64,000 nt of DNA from positions 38,291,511 to 38,355,510 of the forward strand of contig NC_056000.1 of assembly GCF_018446385.1 (NCBI RefSeq), read 5' to 3'. The notes under the pieces are model-generated. The model was not told the DNA's origin, made no database searches, and saw only the letters and a list, made by a program, of their open reading frames with translations. The DNA is from Zingiber officinale. Taxonomy: Eukaryota; Streptophyta; Magnoliopsida; Zingiberales; Zingiberaceae. The position numbers and the translations under genes were made by a program. Of the stretch, positions 12,229-25,564 are shown one piece after another (positions within the stretch are counted from its first letter, which is position 1; the number at the start of each line of letters is the position of its first letter).

Positions 12229-15200
12229 CTAGGAGGAGGAAGCATTTGCTTTTCTTCTGATGGTTCGCTTTCGGTGTGGTTTCGAGGGTATGGAGTCTGG
12301 TTCATCGCTTCCCTGCTTGAGACCCGGCAACCAGAGACCCATCATGGCAGTGTGATTCGAGATATGCCACTTTGATGATGGATTTTCTATAGCATTTGAT
12401 GGTTTGTTGTATGGTTTCGGTAAATTATCTGACTGAGATAGAGTATCTGCTTCCACCCCTAGCGAAGCTAGCCTCGATGCCTCACCAAGATGAGCATTCA
12501 AAATTCTGCAAAATAAATGATAAAATCAGGGCATGGAGTGCTTGATCAAACTGTGAGGCGAGAGATGAGACATCAGGAAAATGAAATGAAGTTAAAACAA
12601 CTGCAAAACAATCTACATAGAGTCACCAAAATGAACCGCACAACAACAGACCTAAATGCTAATACATGTCGGTGTCAAGTTTAAGAACTCTTTACTTCTT
12701 TTCCAGTAGAACTCACTATAAAATAAATGCAACTATACAAGTTATCTAGGGACAACTAAGACCGGTTAGTAGGAGCCATTCAGAAGAAATTCCACTTACA
12801 AAGTTTATATGATTGTTCTACAAAAAATTTAAAGCCCATGCTTGCTCGATACTGACATTTTATACGATGCTTGTTTATAGGTGAACTTAGGAGTTTCTAT
12901 ACATGGAAACATGTGTGATATCTACAGGTGCCTTCAGTTTAATATGTATTTGATATGTTGAATTATTCATTTGTCTTCCTTTGCTATATTCTTGATGTAT
13001 TTGAATATTCTACTCTTCAACCATGATATGTTGGATATGCAGTTGCTTTTTGCTACTGCCAAGACATTCGACATGTGTTCTTTAGAATACATGTTCAATT
13101 GCTCCTATGTAATCGAGCTATTTGTTTATATCTTAAATCGTTTTAAGTTACACTTAGTTAAATGTCTTCATCCACTTCTATTGACTTGCTTCAAATTGTT
13201 TTAAAGTTGTTTGGTCCTGACTTTCAGATCTTAGTTGCTCCATAGTAAAACATGACATATGACGATATCTGTAAGCATTGTTATCTGCATTATTATTGTG
13301 GGCATAAGTATTTATCATCTTTTCTCCGTCTTTTTTTTTGCCTACTCACGTTTAAGATGAATACCATACTTTTTGTCTATGTGAAATTTCTCCATTACAG
13401 GTCCTTATTAGTTGCCAGGTGAACTATATTTCTGCAATTCTTCTATTGTAATTCTACCTTTATCGTATGATAAAAGACATTATAAATTACTGAATCAGGC
13501 CAGCATTGCACTTGCTAAAATATCACCAGCCGGTTGGTTATGCAGGAATTAGCAATAAAAGAGCAATAAGGGATGTACCTCAATGCTGTGCTAAAACAGA
13601 AAGCAACCTTTAGAACATCAAAGTGATTGATCATAGCTCTATCAACTCCATTCAAAATCTGATAACGCAGATTTGCATAAAACCCTAAATAGGCGCCATA
13701 TCCAAGAGCGTTGGTGCTCACAGAAGGGACAGTCACTGACAACCTGCCAAATGTAAGTTCAAGCAAATGTCAAGGTCGGATTTTGACAGCAGATGGATGA
13801 GTACTATACAAAGGACACTAATCCATTTATACATACCTCTCATCCTTCTTGGAAGAAAAAAAGTTTGATAGAACACTTTGAACAGTTCCTGCAGTAGATC
13901 CAAGTAGAGAAAACTCAGCAGCTTTGTAGAAGAAAGAATAAACTCTTTTCTGCAAGTCAAATTCCCTCATGAGATAGTCCTTCTCAAATATGTTGTTAGG
14001 AAGTTTCTGAATACTGTTTTGTAAGTCAGTCCGGAATGTATTCCCATATGAGCGACATGGTGCAAGAGACCAAACGATAATTCCATTACAAGTCATGACG
14101 GTTAGAATATTTAGGAGTGCCAAATGCCATTCTTGCTTAATCCTGTCAAAGAACATAAGACTTAAACATGAACATAATATTTGAGAAAAAAAACAATTCC
14201 CCATTAATATCAGACAAACAGTACCTCTCTTTTCGATTCTTGAATTCCCACCAAGCAGAATAGGCACAAGTCGCACTCTCTTCTAGAATTAGTTTATATA
14301 AAAATGATGGATCTGCAATCATCCTGCATATCAAAGTAGAAGTTGAAACATGGAAAATAATTAGAAGGAATATAGGAGAATAACAAAGGTTCAGGAACCA
14401 CCAATATCAAATCCATGTATCTTAAAAAATTTCTAAAAGATACTTTTCATTCTAAAAGTGGTTCCCATGGTAGCCCCCTCCCTCAGGATTCAAAAGGAAC
14501 CAGGAGGCTTCTGATGTATTTTGTAGGAGTTAAGGATCTACTCTTTATCATCAAAAGATTGTGAAGTTTCTATGGCTTCTACCAGAAAGCTCCTTAAATT
14601 GAGAAAAAGAGGGACAATTTACCATTGGAAGCCCCTCTTACAATGGAAGTACCAATGGGCCTCCTCTATTCAGACTTAGCCAAAACTGCTCTAATTTGAA
14701 TCAGAAAACCCTTTTTTAATCGCCATAATGCTTTATTCAGCCGAAAGTTGATTTACAAATTAGCCTGAACTCATTTTACACTCTCATTTTGCTATAAAAA
14801 TAGATATTTTAGGATTCTCCATGTCTGAAGCAATAATTTGGTACCTCTTTACTAAGAGAGATGAAACTTTGTGATTTGGGGACCACAAGTTGATTTGCAA
14901 ACATATCCAATTTTATGCAAAAGTGAGGGCACAAGCTATTTTTCAATTAGCATGGGGCTTGAACAAAACATTAAAATGATTAAAATGAGTTTCCTAATTC
15001 AAAATAGGGGCACTACTAGAGATGTAGTCAAGAGGAGCGTTTTTTGGTTAAATCTTTTAGAGGGACACCAGTTGGAAGTTCCACTATAAGAGGAGTGCCC
15101 AATGGTAAATTGCTCAAGAAAATACTATCAGATTGACTTACTCTTATATGGTTGATCTAATTATGAATATGCACTATCATAACTCTATCATAAGCGACAT

Positions 15201-15863
15201 AACATATATAATCAAACATCATAACTCTATCTTGGACCTCTTGGTGTTGTTGGTTAGTTCATTTCTTTGTCAGCATAGTACAATGTAGTAATAAAATAAT
15301 CACAATCATCAAATCCATTTACTTTTTCTTAATTTTTTAAAAAAAATCTAGAAGTAGTTATATTAGCAAATTAAGTTTCCAAAAAGGGTTATAAATAAGG
15401 AAAGAGAGGAATGTTTATAAAGTGCATCTTCCATATTTACAATAGTGTTAATACATTTTCCCTTAAGTCTAAAAGATCAACATGGTTTCTTCAATATACA
15501 GTTTCCTTAAAATTAAAAGTGAGCACGTAATGTCAGAAATTTATATAAGGATACTTTGGCTTGGATGAATTTTGCTCAATTAAAATGTTTGTATAGCATC
15601 CTCCAAAGATACTTCTTTGTTTGCATATGAATTTCTTCCGGTGGAAACAAAAAGGCTTAGCCTAAGTCCGCTCACGAGCTATTCGGGCCTCAGTTCGAAA
15701 AAAAGTACGTTCGAGTTCGTTCGATTAAGTTAACGAGCCAAGTTCGAACTTGATTTCGAGCTCGAAAACATTATCAAACCGAGCTCGAGCTTAACAGTAT
15801 TTGATTCATGAGCTTGCAAACATATTCATTTAGAGACTCACGAACATATTCGTTAAGAGACTC

Positions 15864-15922
<59 letters not shown>

Positions 15923-18400
15923 ATGAATTTTAAATATAATAATATCTTAATAATTATTATAAATAAATATCTTAAACTAGATCGAACTAAGCTCGTTTAA
16001 CTTTTAAACAAGCTATTTTCAAACTGAGCTCAAGTCATTCGTGAGCTATTTAATTTTATTACGAACCGAGTTCGAGCTTAAGAATTAAAGCTCGAATCGA
16101 ACTCAAGCCGAACTCGAGTTTAGGGGAAAACGAACCTAGCCAAGCTCGAGCCTTTTACTTTTACTGTTCAGCTTGGCTTGGTTCGATTACACCCCTAGGC
16201 TTAGCCACACACTATTTTATACCGACTATGAAAACAAACAATAGGCCTATGGTCTTTCGGTGTAACTCTCTTATTCACATACACTAAATATGATTCTTTG
16301 TCTAAGTTGAATAGAGTAACCACATCTTGACTTCTTCAACATCAATCAAGGGTATCTTTTGATAGAGTAAACAAGCGAGATAAAGCATGTAATAATAATT
16401 GAGGTCAATACATCCATGAAATTGGTTACCCTCTTTCATAATAATTAAGTATAGCATAGAATTTCATTTATTTTCATCTCACCAAAACATAGAGCATTAA
16501 ATTTAAACAATAAAAACTATCCATATGGGAACATATAAATCTTAGTATTAGACAACCATTACCTTCCAATGAATGCCCTGGATAACCATTCAGGAGTGCT
16601 TCGAGAGACAGCTCTTGTAACTGTTGGCCTTGCATTAAATGCCAAGAATTGGACCATTTGAGCAGAACTCACTAATCCCTGCAATATTTAAACCATTATG
16701 ATAGGTTAGAAGTTTCCTTGACTGTCGAAAGGACGAAATACACTAATTCATACACTATTTTATCGACTGATGAATGAATATAGGAAATATACCAATTCAT
16801 AAGCTTGTCGAAGGCCAGCAGGCAAGTCTATCATGCTTTTATACCACTCCTGAAGCACAGAGTCTACAAATTTTCTGTCAAAAAGCTGGCAATGCACAGT
16901 AGGTAGTTAAAATTTACCATTAGCTAAACTCCAACAAACATGGCTGACAAAAATCTGGTCATGCTATCATATGAAAAAAGGAATTTGCAAACCTCTTGAA
17001 ACACTATACGCCTTCTAAATAATCCACCATCATCTCCTTCATCTCCTTCATCGAAATCATCAAAGTAATCATCATCATCATCATCACCACCATCATCTCC
17101 TCCACCCCCACCATGAAAAATTTTCTTTCCAATATCTCCACCTCCGCCACCAATTGCCGTCTGGATCATATAAAAGATGCAAATCAAAACTTTCCAAGCA
17201 TGTCAAGCAAGGCCTTCATTGACAATATTAACTATGACCAAGAAATGATTGGTACAAGATAGAAAGTCTCGGACATAAATTGGCTCAGTCTTTTTTATCT
17301 TAATTATTTACCTAAACCTTGAAGATTATTCAAATTTGACCACTATTTGATATCTCCATCCTGATCATGTCCGTTATTACCAAAGTTGTTAGAAGATTCA
17401 CATGTCATCGGACCCATATTAACTTACATAGACACAAACTCACAGTGTTGCCAATGTCAAAGCAATACTGAAGCCAAAATTTATTCTAAGTGAGTGCAAT
17501 AATACTACTTTAAAATAAAAAATATCTATAAATTCAAAATGTGAGTTCATATTAAAGGAAGAGTAAAAAAAATTCAAATTTATTATCTTTTAATCACTAG
17601 AATTCACAGAGCCAATATATATGCATATAATGATTTTGAAAAACCCATATTTTGTTATATTTAAGTATATTGTTTATTTATGCAAAATTTCGCTGATTCA
17701 CTTCCCCTAATGTGCAGAAACTAAGTAATCGCTCCGCATGGATTGGAAATTCCAATCCCATTCTTTAGCGAATTCATTTGGTTGAGAAGTACAAAGAAGA
17801 GCTCTGACAGTTAAACTGGGCTTTCAAATCCCACTGAAAGTGGCTGAATTTCTAGATTCCATCAATTTTCTTTACTACATTACTTGCATGCCCAATTCTT
17901 ACTCAGTAACTTGCATTCTAGAAGCGTATAATGACAAGCTAATAAAGTATTTTGAGAAATGAAATTCTGATTCCTATTCGTTATCTCCATACCTCGGGGT
18001 TGGATCTCATAGACTTCTTAGAAAGATCAAGCTTGGACTTCTCCAAGGTCACCGCACCGATGGCCCCATATTTCCCCCCTTTCATCATCGGCATCGAGGC
18101 TGCGGGAGTAGCGGCTGGCGAGGAGCAGAAGGTAGCCTCGGCCACCGACGGAAGAGAGAAACACCGCTCGAGCGCATCCATGAAGTCAGGACCAACAGGC
18201 GCCGCGGTGGCCGAGGCGGTGATTCTAGGCACGGAGCGGGGCATCCTGGGGCGGAGTTTGGCGGGGGAGAGTAAGAACGGACGGATTCTGAGAAGAGGAA
18301 TGCATGGGTAGGGAGAGAGCGAGGTGGCCGGAGAGGTCGTTCTGGGACGGTGGAGGGCCATGGGTTGCAGCGGCGGGGCGGTCGCGGCGTGCAATGCCAT
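12229..18400 (-). CDS. RETICULATA-RELATED (DUF3411) family protein, plastid-targeted (8 exons, 543 aa)
   Basis: Exons 18400-17993, 17160-16993, 16885-16793, 16678-16563, 14323-14225, 14142-13837, 13743-13579 and 12505-12229 join in phase (1632 nt), all with GT/AG introns. The N-terminus (MALHAATAPPLQ, Ser/Arg/Pro-rich, few acids) looks like a chloroplast transit peptide. Exon 2 gives a Gly/Asp-rich acidic linker. The core has the family signatures MIADPSFLYKL, LAPCRSYG, FDLQKRVYSFFYKAAEFS, SVSTNALGYGAYLG and YANLRYQ, with hydrophobic segments in the second half that suggest an envelope membrane protein. The basic tail (KRTIRRK) and LGVEAD motif resemble the RER4/5/6 subgroup. Family members affect leaf mesophyll development and plastid metabolism; the biochemical role is not established. 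Intron 4 (16562-14324) is large and holds a MITE. Identification is from remembered family motifs. Confidence 0.88.
15663..16196. mobile_element. MITE-like repeat rich in GAGCTCGA / TTCGAGCTC motifs in RER intron 4
   Basis: The segment is flanked by an exact 10-bp direct repeat AGGCTTAGCC (15653-15662 and 16197-16206), consistent with a target duplication. Both halves contain inverted GAGCTCGAGC / GTTCGAGCTT stretches typical of a dispersed plant repeat ending GATTACACCCCT. A long (TA)n tract lies in the middle. No coding capacity. Superfamily not determined. Confidence 0.65.
15867..15919. repeat. (TA)n microsatellite, about 26 units
   Basis: Uninterrupted TA dinucleotides inside the MITE-like repeat in intron 4 of the RETICULATA-RELATED gene. 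Confidence 0.97.
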
Positions 18401-18442
18401 CTCCTCTCCGCCGTCGCCTCTGCCTCGTTTTCAACGGCACCC

Positions 18443-18450
18443 TCTTTATA
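18443..18450 (-). promoter_or_regulatory. Probable TATA box of the RETICULATA-RELATED gene
   Basis: The minus strand reads TATAAAGAGG about 43 nt upstream of the ATG at 18400. A start site 25-35 nt downstream of it would leave a very short 5' UTR; the in-frame second Met (residue 14) is an alternative start if transcription begins later. Confidence 0.45.
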
Positions 18451-18540
18451 CAACTCTTCCGAGTCCCGACTTAGCGTACGACTTTGGGCACCAGTTGAGA
18501 CGCACATCGACCGTCGAACCGACCTCGACATTAATAAATA

Positions 18541-19430
18541 ATTAAGAAAAAATTAAAATGAGACAATTTTATTATGCAGAAAACTTTCCATAGTTTTTGT
18601 TATTTACCAAATTTTCTAGGGAGAGTTATAAACCTAATTCAAAACGCCCCTCTCAATCATTTTAATTTCTGATGGAGTGAGAATTGACAATCGAGATCAG
18701 ATCTCCTACATCATAAAAAGTGGACAGGAAATATGATTTGATCGTAATTGATTATAAATTTTTCTTAGATTTATTATCCACATATTATAATTTAAATGGA
18801 TAATCGGAAATCATCTAAAATTGTCGGAAGCGGACAAATGTCTAAGTTGGCATTGAGCGGGATGATCTCCAGCCGCATATTTTGACCTAAATTATAATTT
18901 GATGGAGACAATGAACCAAATAAAAGATCACAATTAATTACAATCAAATTATAATCACGATTTGATCATAATTAAAAATGATCAATTCCTAATCTATTTT
19001 TTTAACCAAGATCCGTTCCCTCACAACCACATGTGATAATATTTGACAAGTTTAGGTCCAAAGTTTGGCCATACGTAATTGGTCAAACAATTTGATAACA
19101 CGATGGTCAAATGGTTTGACCAGTGCTCATTGAATAAATATCTCTTAATTTTTAAGATTATTAATCATATCGATCGAAATTTAAAATTATATAAACTTTC
19201 TATTTGGGTGGCTTCCACTTTCAATTTGAAAGTTAGGACAATCTAACAAAATTGCCAAATCAGTCTAAGTCGGTTGGGGCGACCGAAAGTCTGGTTGGTC
19301 AGCCCAAAAATACCCATTGAGTTTCTAATGATTGGGAAATCAAGTTAGATCAACTAACGGAAATTTTAAAGACTTAGGCATCCGAATGTTGAAAGAAATT
19401 ACTGGAGCAGGGCGAAGTTATCAGGGCTTT
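18541..19430. other. Intergenic, no gene seen
   Basis: AT-rich upstream flank of the RETICULATA-RELATED gene. It has several repeats of GATTATAATTTGAT-like sequence in both orientations (18700-18970), which suggests an old palindromic element, but I could not define ends. Confidence 0.5.
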
Positions 19431-20738
19431 TTAGGGTAGTCCTATGTTTTTTAAAAGAGACACGAGACTATAGATGTTCTTAGTAGAATCGTCAGTTGAT
19501 GTGTTAAATTTTAATATTTTTGGCAGGACAGACAGGTGTTTACCAACTTGTGAACATCCCTCTGCAAAGTAGGCCAAAAATACCCGGCCAGGAGTACCTT
19601 GCGAGCTAATCACGACCTCCTACATGACTGTCGCAGCATCCCAGATGTATTTCTCGCAAGGCTTGGTCCGCCTCCTCCATGCCCAGGCATTTGAGTAAGG
19701 GTCTAGAGAAGGACCTCTTGTAGAGCTGATCCCCGATCATAACATAAGCATGAGCTTGCTTCCTGACCAGTCGTGATTCTTTAGGTCAGCCGGTAAGATA
19801 CCCTGCCTAAGATAGCTGATCATGGGTGCCCGCCAATCAATAGTTGTTTCCCTATTATTTTGCAAATCTATCTGAGCTATAAGGAAGGTTTGCGCCGTTG
19901 ACCGGTCTAACACCCAAGTGGTTAAGAAACTGGTCATCTTTGCTAGCTCATCTGTCTTCTCATTCTCCGCCCTGGGGATCTTGGTTACCATGATTTCTGC
20001 AAATTCCTCTTTCATCTTCTCATAAGCTTCCCGGTATACTTGTAATTTATCACAATTTATCATAAAGTTGTCGGCCACTTGCTGAGTTACTAGTTGGGAA
20101 TATGAGTAAATGATTACCCAAGCAGCCCCCACATGCCGAGCTGCATGTAGTCCTACCAACAAAGCCTCATATTCTGCATCATTGTTAGTGGCTCGAAAAT
20201 TCAATCGGATAGCCAATTGGAGTATATCCCCTTGGGGAGATATCAACAAAACCCCGACCCCACTTCCTTGATGAGTGGTCGACTCATCCACATAGACCTT
20301 CCAGGTTTCTTCAGGGTTGGTCTGATGAATTTCTGTTAAGAAATCTGCCAAAGCCTGTGCTTTGATGGCTGTGCGCGGCTGATATTGTATGTCATATTCC
20401 CCTAACTCCGTCGCTCATTTGATAAGCCGACCTGCAACTTCTACATTAGTCAGGGCTCTTCCCATGGTGCTATTGGTTAGAACTATGATAGGATGTGCTA
20501 AGAAGTAAGGTCTTAACCGCCGAGTCATAAGGACCAATCCATAAACCAACTTCTCAAGGGTCGTATATCGAGACTCGACCCCTTTTAATAGATGACTGAA
20601 GAAATACACTGACCATTGTACATTATCATGTTCTTTAACAAGCACAGCCCCTACGGCCTTGGGGGTGGCAGATAAGTAAACCCATAATGGTTCTCCAACA
20701 ACCGACTTGAATAAAGATGGCAGAGCCTCCAAATACAT
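19430..20738 (-). pseudogene. Gypsy RNase H and start of integrase
   Basis: Reading from 20738 down: the RT-linked RNase H region (GEPLWVYLSATPKAVGAVL), an in-frame stop near 20417 where a Trp codon is expected before AT(E)LGEYDIQY, then a plant-type RNase H (WKVYVDEST, NNDAEYEALL). The second catalytic region reads IYSYSQL where IYSDSQL is expected, so a catalytic Asp is lost. The integrase zinc-binding region follows (LREIHLGCCDSH, later TCLSC) with a stop and a one-base frame change. Non-functional. Confidence 0.85.
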
Positions 20739-20748
20739 CTTCAGCTCC

Positions 20749-21460
20749 TCAAAAGCTTGGGTACATCTTCATCCCATTGGAACTTGGAGGCTTTCCTAAG
20801 CACTTTGAAGAAAGGAGCAGCCCAGTCTGTAGCTCTGGAAATGACAGGGTTGTTATTCTGTAGACCAGCTTCTGGGTTTCCTTCAAATTCTGGGGAGGCT
20901 GCATATCACGTAGTGCCCGAACTTTTTCTGAATTAGCTTCTATTCCCCGCTCGGTCACCAAGTAGCCTAAGAATTTTCCTCCTTTAGCCCCAAACAAACA
21001 TTTCAAGGGGTTCAGCTTCAGCCCATATTGCCGGGGAGTCTTGCAGGTTTCTTCTACATCCTTGATCAGGTTCACGGCTAAGGGGGACTTAATGAGTATA
21101 TCGTCCACATAAACCTCTACGTTGTGCCCGATCTGCTCCTGGAAGATCTTGTCCATCATCCTTTGGTACGTGGCTCCTGCGTTCCTGAGACCGAAGGGCA
21201 TAACAGTATAACAGAAGGTACCATCAGCCGTAATGAAGCTAACCTTTTCCTGATCCTCCACCGCTAAAAGAATCTGATGATACCCCTGGTAGGCATCCAG
21301 CATGCAGATCCTCTCATAACCGGCAGTTGAGTCCACCATCTGATCAATCCGGGCCAGAAGATAGCAATCCTTGGGACTAGCTCGGTTGAGGTCTTGGAAG
21401 TCTATGCATACTCTCCACTTATTGTTGGGCTTTTTCACTAAGACCACATTAGAGAGTCAG
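20749..21460 (-). pseudogene. Gypsy reverse transcriptase fragment
   Basis: A frame from about 21447 to 20749 encodes KWRVCIDFQDLNRASPKD, DAYQGYHQI, MPFGLRNAGATYQRMMD and the catalytic YVDDILIKS box, all typical of Ty3/gypsy reverse transcriptase. The PKDCY-IDQMVDSTAGY wording points to the Tat/Athila side of the family. The frame is closed upstream by a stop and downstream by a frameshift, so pol is not continuous. Confidence 0.9.
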
Positions 21461-21642
21461 GATAGGAACTGCACTTCTCAAACGTGCCCTGCCTTCCTGA
21501 GCTGATCCACCTCGGCTCTGATTATTTTATTCTGGTCTGTTGAGAAGTTTCTTTTTTTTTGCTTGATCGGTCGGGAGTCCGGCAGTAGATGTAACTTGTG
21601 CTCTGCTACCTCAAGCTTGACCCCAGGTAACTTCTCTGTAAA

Positions 21643-22758
21643 TCAGGCGAAGACATCCCAGTTACGGATCAAGCATTGGACTAACTCTTCCTTGAGAGGA
21701 GGAAGGTCGCTTGCCAAGCGAGTTAAACTTTCAGGGCGTTCAGCGTATAATTGCACCTCCTCCCAGGGGATGAGTTCTTCGGCTATAGGTAAAGGCTCTC
21801 TTTGAACAGCATGGACGCCCCCATCTTGCATCCTTTGATTCTTCCTAGCCTCCACCCGTACCATATCAATATAGCACCAACGAGAGACCCTCTGCTCTCC
21901 CTTGACTTCCCCGACCTGCTCGCCCACGGGGAATTTAATTTTTTGATGGAAGGTAGAAACAACAGTCCTAAATTCATGCAGGGCGGGCCTTCCCAAGATG
22001 ACGTTATAAGAGGAGGGGGAATCCACCACTATAAAAGTGCTCCTCTTAGTGCGCACCAACGGCTCGGTGCCCAGAGATATGGCCAGCTTAATCTGACCAA
22101 TTGACTTCACCTCATTGCTTGTAAATCCATATAGAGACGTAACCACAGGTTGGAGTTTAGTGGCATCGATCTGCATCTCCTCGAATGCAGTTCTAAACAA
22201 AATATTAACCGAGCTCCCGATGTCAACAAAAACCCGAGCCACTCGGCTGTTGGCGATAATGGCCTTGATGATAAGGGCATCATCATGAGGCAGCTCCAGC
22301 CCTTCCAGGTATGCTGGCCCGAAACTTATGACAGGGCCAGAAGCCTGCTCCTGGCTGCATCCTACAATGTGGACCTCCAAGCGACGCACATGAGACTTGC
22401 GCGCTCTTCCCGAATCTCCATCAGTTGACCCTCCAGAGATCATGCCAATCTCTCGAACAGCAGCGTTGCCTCTATTCTCAGCCTCCCGAACTACCTCCGA
22501 CTCCCCCCCCCCCCCGACTGATTTGATGAGTACTGGTCCCGCTAGGTCGGGGCGGGGTTGCTCGGCCTGTCCAACCACGGCTCGCTGCTCTTCTATCATC
22601 TTGAGTACTTGAGGGGCTAGCTCGGGCGACGGTAAGCCTAACTCTGTAGGCCGCTTGGAATCCCGAGTGAACTGGAAACAATGATTAGTATCATGAGTAC
22701 GAGATCGATGATAAGTGCAATACCGACTGTTCCACGGTCCAGGTCGGGGAACATGCAC
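21643..22758 (-). pseudogene. Gypsy gag 3' end and aspartic protease
   Basis: The frame begins with a Cys/His knuckle (YCTYHRSRTHDTNHC) and continues to a retropepsin-like domain: VARVFVDIGSSVNILF (active site; the usual DTG/DSG reads DIG), YNVILGRPALHEF downstream, and a linker to RT. Ile in place of Thr/Ser next to the catalytic Asp suggests an inactive protease. It is cut off from gag upstream and from RT downstream by frame breaks. Confidence 0.85.
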
Positions 22759-22836
22759 AGTTGCGACTCGGGGGGCTGGTCTAACCTCCGGCCCGGGATG
22801 GAAGGTAGGTTTGGCTTCCCGAGCGCGCGACAGGGG

Positions 22837-23814
22837 TTAAGGAGGTGGTTGAGGCACCCTTCTTTCCGACTTATTGGCAGATGGAGGCGGTCTCTCGGCT
22901 TTCCTCCGAGCCGCCTGTGCTTCTTCTACTTTGATATGGCAAGCGACCTTTTCCACCATCTCATCAAAGTTCCGAGCGGGATTTTTGATGAGATATCTAA
23001 AGAATTCTCCTTCTCCTAATCCATAGACGAAAGCGCTTATAAGAATCTCTGAAGTGGCAGTGGGGACGCCCTGGGCCACTTGGTTGAAACGGTTGATATA
23101 ACTTCTTAAAGGCTCGGTTGGCCCTTGCATAAGAGCAAAAAGGCAATGATCCGTCTTCTGATATTTTTTGCTGCTGGCAAAACGGCGAAGGAAGGTCGTC
23201 TTGAAATCCAAGAAATATGTGATGGATCCTTGAGGTAGTCCATCAAACCACTTTAGTGCCGAGCCAGCTAAAGTGTTCAAGAAAACTCGACACTTGACAA
23301 CATCACTATATTGATGCAACAGGGTTGCATTCTTGAACTTGCGCAAATGATCCTCTGAGTCTTTACTCCCGTCATATTCCCCGATCGACGGAGCCCTGTA
23401 GCCCTTAGGTAACTTCTCATCCAGAATCCTGGCCGAGAAAAATACTCTCTCGTCCGGATCTTCCGGGAATACTTTTGGTATGATGAGAGTCTTCCCTTTC
23501 TTCAAGTCTCGGGGCAAGGAACTCTCAGCCATGGAGACTTGAGGCTGTTCTTTTATAAGGCTGAGGTCATGGGGTCCTGGTTGATAATACCCCATGTCAA
23601 GCTCGCAATAAGGAACCTGAGGAAACCCCTCGGGTTGTTTTCTCTTAGAGCCCCGATCTGAAATAGGGACGGGTTCTTTGGAAGCTTCAATAGGAGCTTG
23701 GCGGGGTCGCGAGACAATCGCTTGCTTCTCGGAGGCTGCTCGCCTCTTGGCCTCCTTGAAGAGTTCATATTCTCCTGCGGTCATGGTGACGTTGATACAG
23801 CCAGACTCCTCCAT
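22837..23814 (-). pseudogene. Gypsy gag
   Basis: Starts at the Met of MEESGCINVTMTAGEYELF, 50 nt past the LTR end, after the GGTATCGTCTGTGGGAAC leader typical of this lineage. The capsid region contains YDGSKDSEDHLRKFKN, GSALKWFDGLP, FLRRFASSKK and LRSYINRFNQVA, the standard retrotransposon gag (PF03732-type) order. It ends early at 22837, and the zinc knuckle is in another frame. Confidence 0.88.
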
Positions 23815-24439
23815 CTTCACGTTCCGGAACAGGTTGATATGTTCCCACAGACGATACCAAATTTGATCCCGTCCGGAAGCTGAGTCGGATGAAGGCAGGT
23901 CTTGATGTACTAGAAGTTGACGGAAAGTCGCTGCGGCGTCCGATCTACCTAGCACCCTCCGGAAGGGCTCGCACGGGCGGATGACGATGAAAAATGACCA
24001 GGATGATGACACTACGGCTCTGCGCACACTCAGACGAGTCCACGAGTCGTTAGAGACCAGAAATCAGGGAAAAAGTCCCCTGGTCAGGTCCTCCGATGCT
24101 CAAGTCAAGTACTTTTTCCCCGGAAAACACAGAGAAAGGACGAAAAGTAAAGACTAGTGAGAAATGATGAGTGAGCATACCTGCATAAGGGACAAAGCAT
24201 CCCTTTTTATACTGCAATGGATGTTTCTGGGCTCTGACGGGTGTCAGGGAATATCGGCTATCAAGCTTTGTCTGGCGATGAATAACACGCGACACCTCCT
24301 CATATGCTGGCGACAAAATCAAAGGAGTAATGAGCCCCGACTGTTAGCATATTCCCTGACACACTGATTATTCTTTGACAGACAGTTACGATTCCTTGGC
24401 TTGTTTGTCCTGTAGTGCCTGGACGCTAGGTCTGCATTC

Positions 24440-25420
24440 CGTGGTCTATACTCCGACCTGCTACTATATGCTGTTATTCATGGTTCGTATGCCCCGACTT
24501 ATACGCCAGGTCTGTATCCCGACCTGCTTCGATCCGCTGCTATCCATAGCTTGTACGTTCCGACCTGCACGTCAGGTTTGTATCCCGACCTCCTTCGATC
24601 CGCTGCTATCCATGGCTTGCATGTTCTGACCTGCACGTCCGGTCTGTATCCCGACCAACATCTGTTTACTGTTATCTGTGGCTTGTACGTTCCGAACTGC
24701 ACGCCAGGTCTGTATCCCGACCCACATCTGTTTACTGTTATCTATGGCTTGTACGTTCCGATCTGTATCCCGACCCGCATCTGTTTACTGTTGTCTATGT
24801 CTTGTACGTTCCGACCTGCACGCCAGGTCTGTATCCTGAACCGCATCTGTTTACTGTTATCTATGGCTTGTACGTTCCGACCTGCACGCCAGGTCTGTAT
24901 CCCGACTCGTATTTGTTTACTGTTATCCATGGCTTGTACGTTCCGACCTGCACATCAGGTTTATATCCCGACCTGCTTCTGTCTGCTGTTATCCATGGCT
25001 TGTACATTTCGACCTGCACGCCAGGTCTGTATCCCGACCCGCATCTGTTTACTGTTATTCATGGCTTGTACGTTCCGACCTGCACGTCAGGTCTGTATCC
25101 CAACCTGCTTCTGTCCGTTGTTATCTATGGCATGTACGTTCCGACTAGTATGCCAGGTCTGTATCCCGACCTGCCTGTGTCCACTATTATTCATGACCTG
25201 TACGTTCTGACTTGTACGTCAGGTCTGTATCCTGACTTGCCTCTGCTGTTATCCATGGTTTGTACGTTCCGACCTGCACGTCAGGTCTGTATCCTGACCT
25301 GCTTCTGTCCGCTGTTATCCATGGCCTGTACGTTCCGACCTACACGTCAGGTCTGTATTCCGACCTGCTTTTGTTTATTATTATCCATAGCTCGTACTTC
25401 CCGACCTGTACGCCAGGCCT
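24440..25420. repeat. Tandem array of about 66-bp units in the gypsy LTR
   Basis: About 14 imperfect units of GTACGTTCCGACCTGCACG...CAGGTCTGTATCCCGACC. Each unit contains a short hairpin, GACCTG-CACGC-CAGGTC. The long open frames across it (for example 24551-25210 plus) come from a unit length divisible by three and do not encode a protein. The same array type recurs at 45000-45640. Confidence 0.9.
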
Positions 25421-25564
25421 GTTTGGCGCCAGAGGCCTTCCTTTCCTAGCCTTTGCCTGGCCTGTGGGCTCAATCCTTAGCTGTGTCTGGCCCGTGGGCC
25501 CAGTTCTTGATCGCTATCGAGGCTGACTATTGTCCAACTTGCAATCCTATCCTTTGACTGCCCT

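Noticed and set aside
12971-13204. 77-aa plus-strand open frame
   Set aside because: Lies in intron 7 (13578-12506) of the minus-strand gene, hydrophobic AT-rich composition, no supporting motif.
16924-17187. Asp/Gly-rich 87-aa open frame as a separate small gene
   Set aside because: It is exon 2 of the RETICULATA-RELATED gene with intron sequence on both sides.
18085-18531. Alternative minus frames over exon 1 of the RETICULATA-RELATED gene
   Set aside because: They do not splice in phase to the conserved DUF3411 exons; the frame from 18400 does.
24551-25449. Repetitive Cys/Pro/Thr-rich open frames of over 200 aa
   Set aside because: Produced by the LTR tandem array, whose unit length is close to a multiple of three; no start context or homologous protein.
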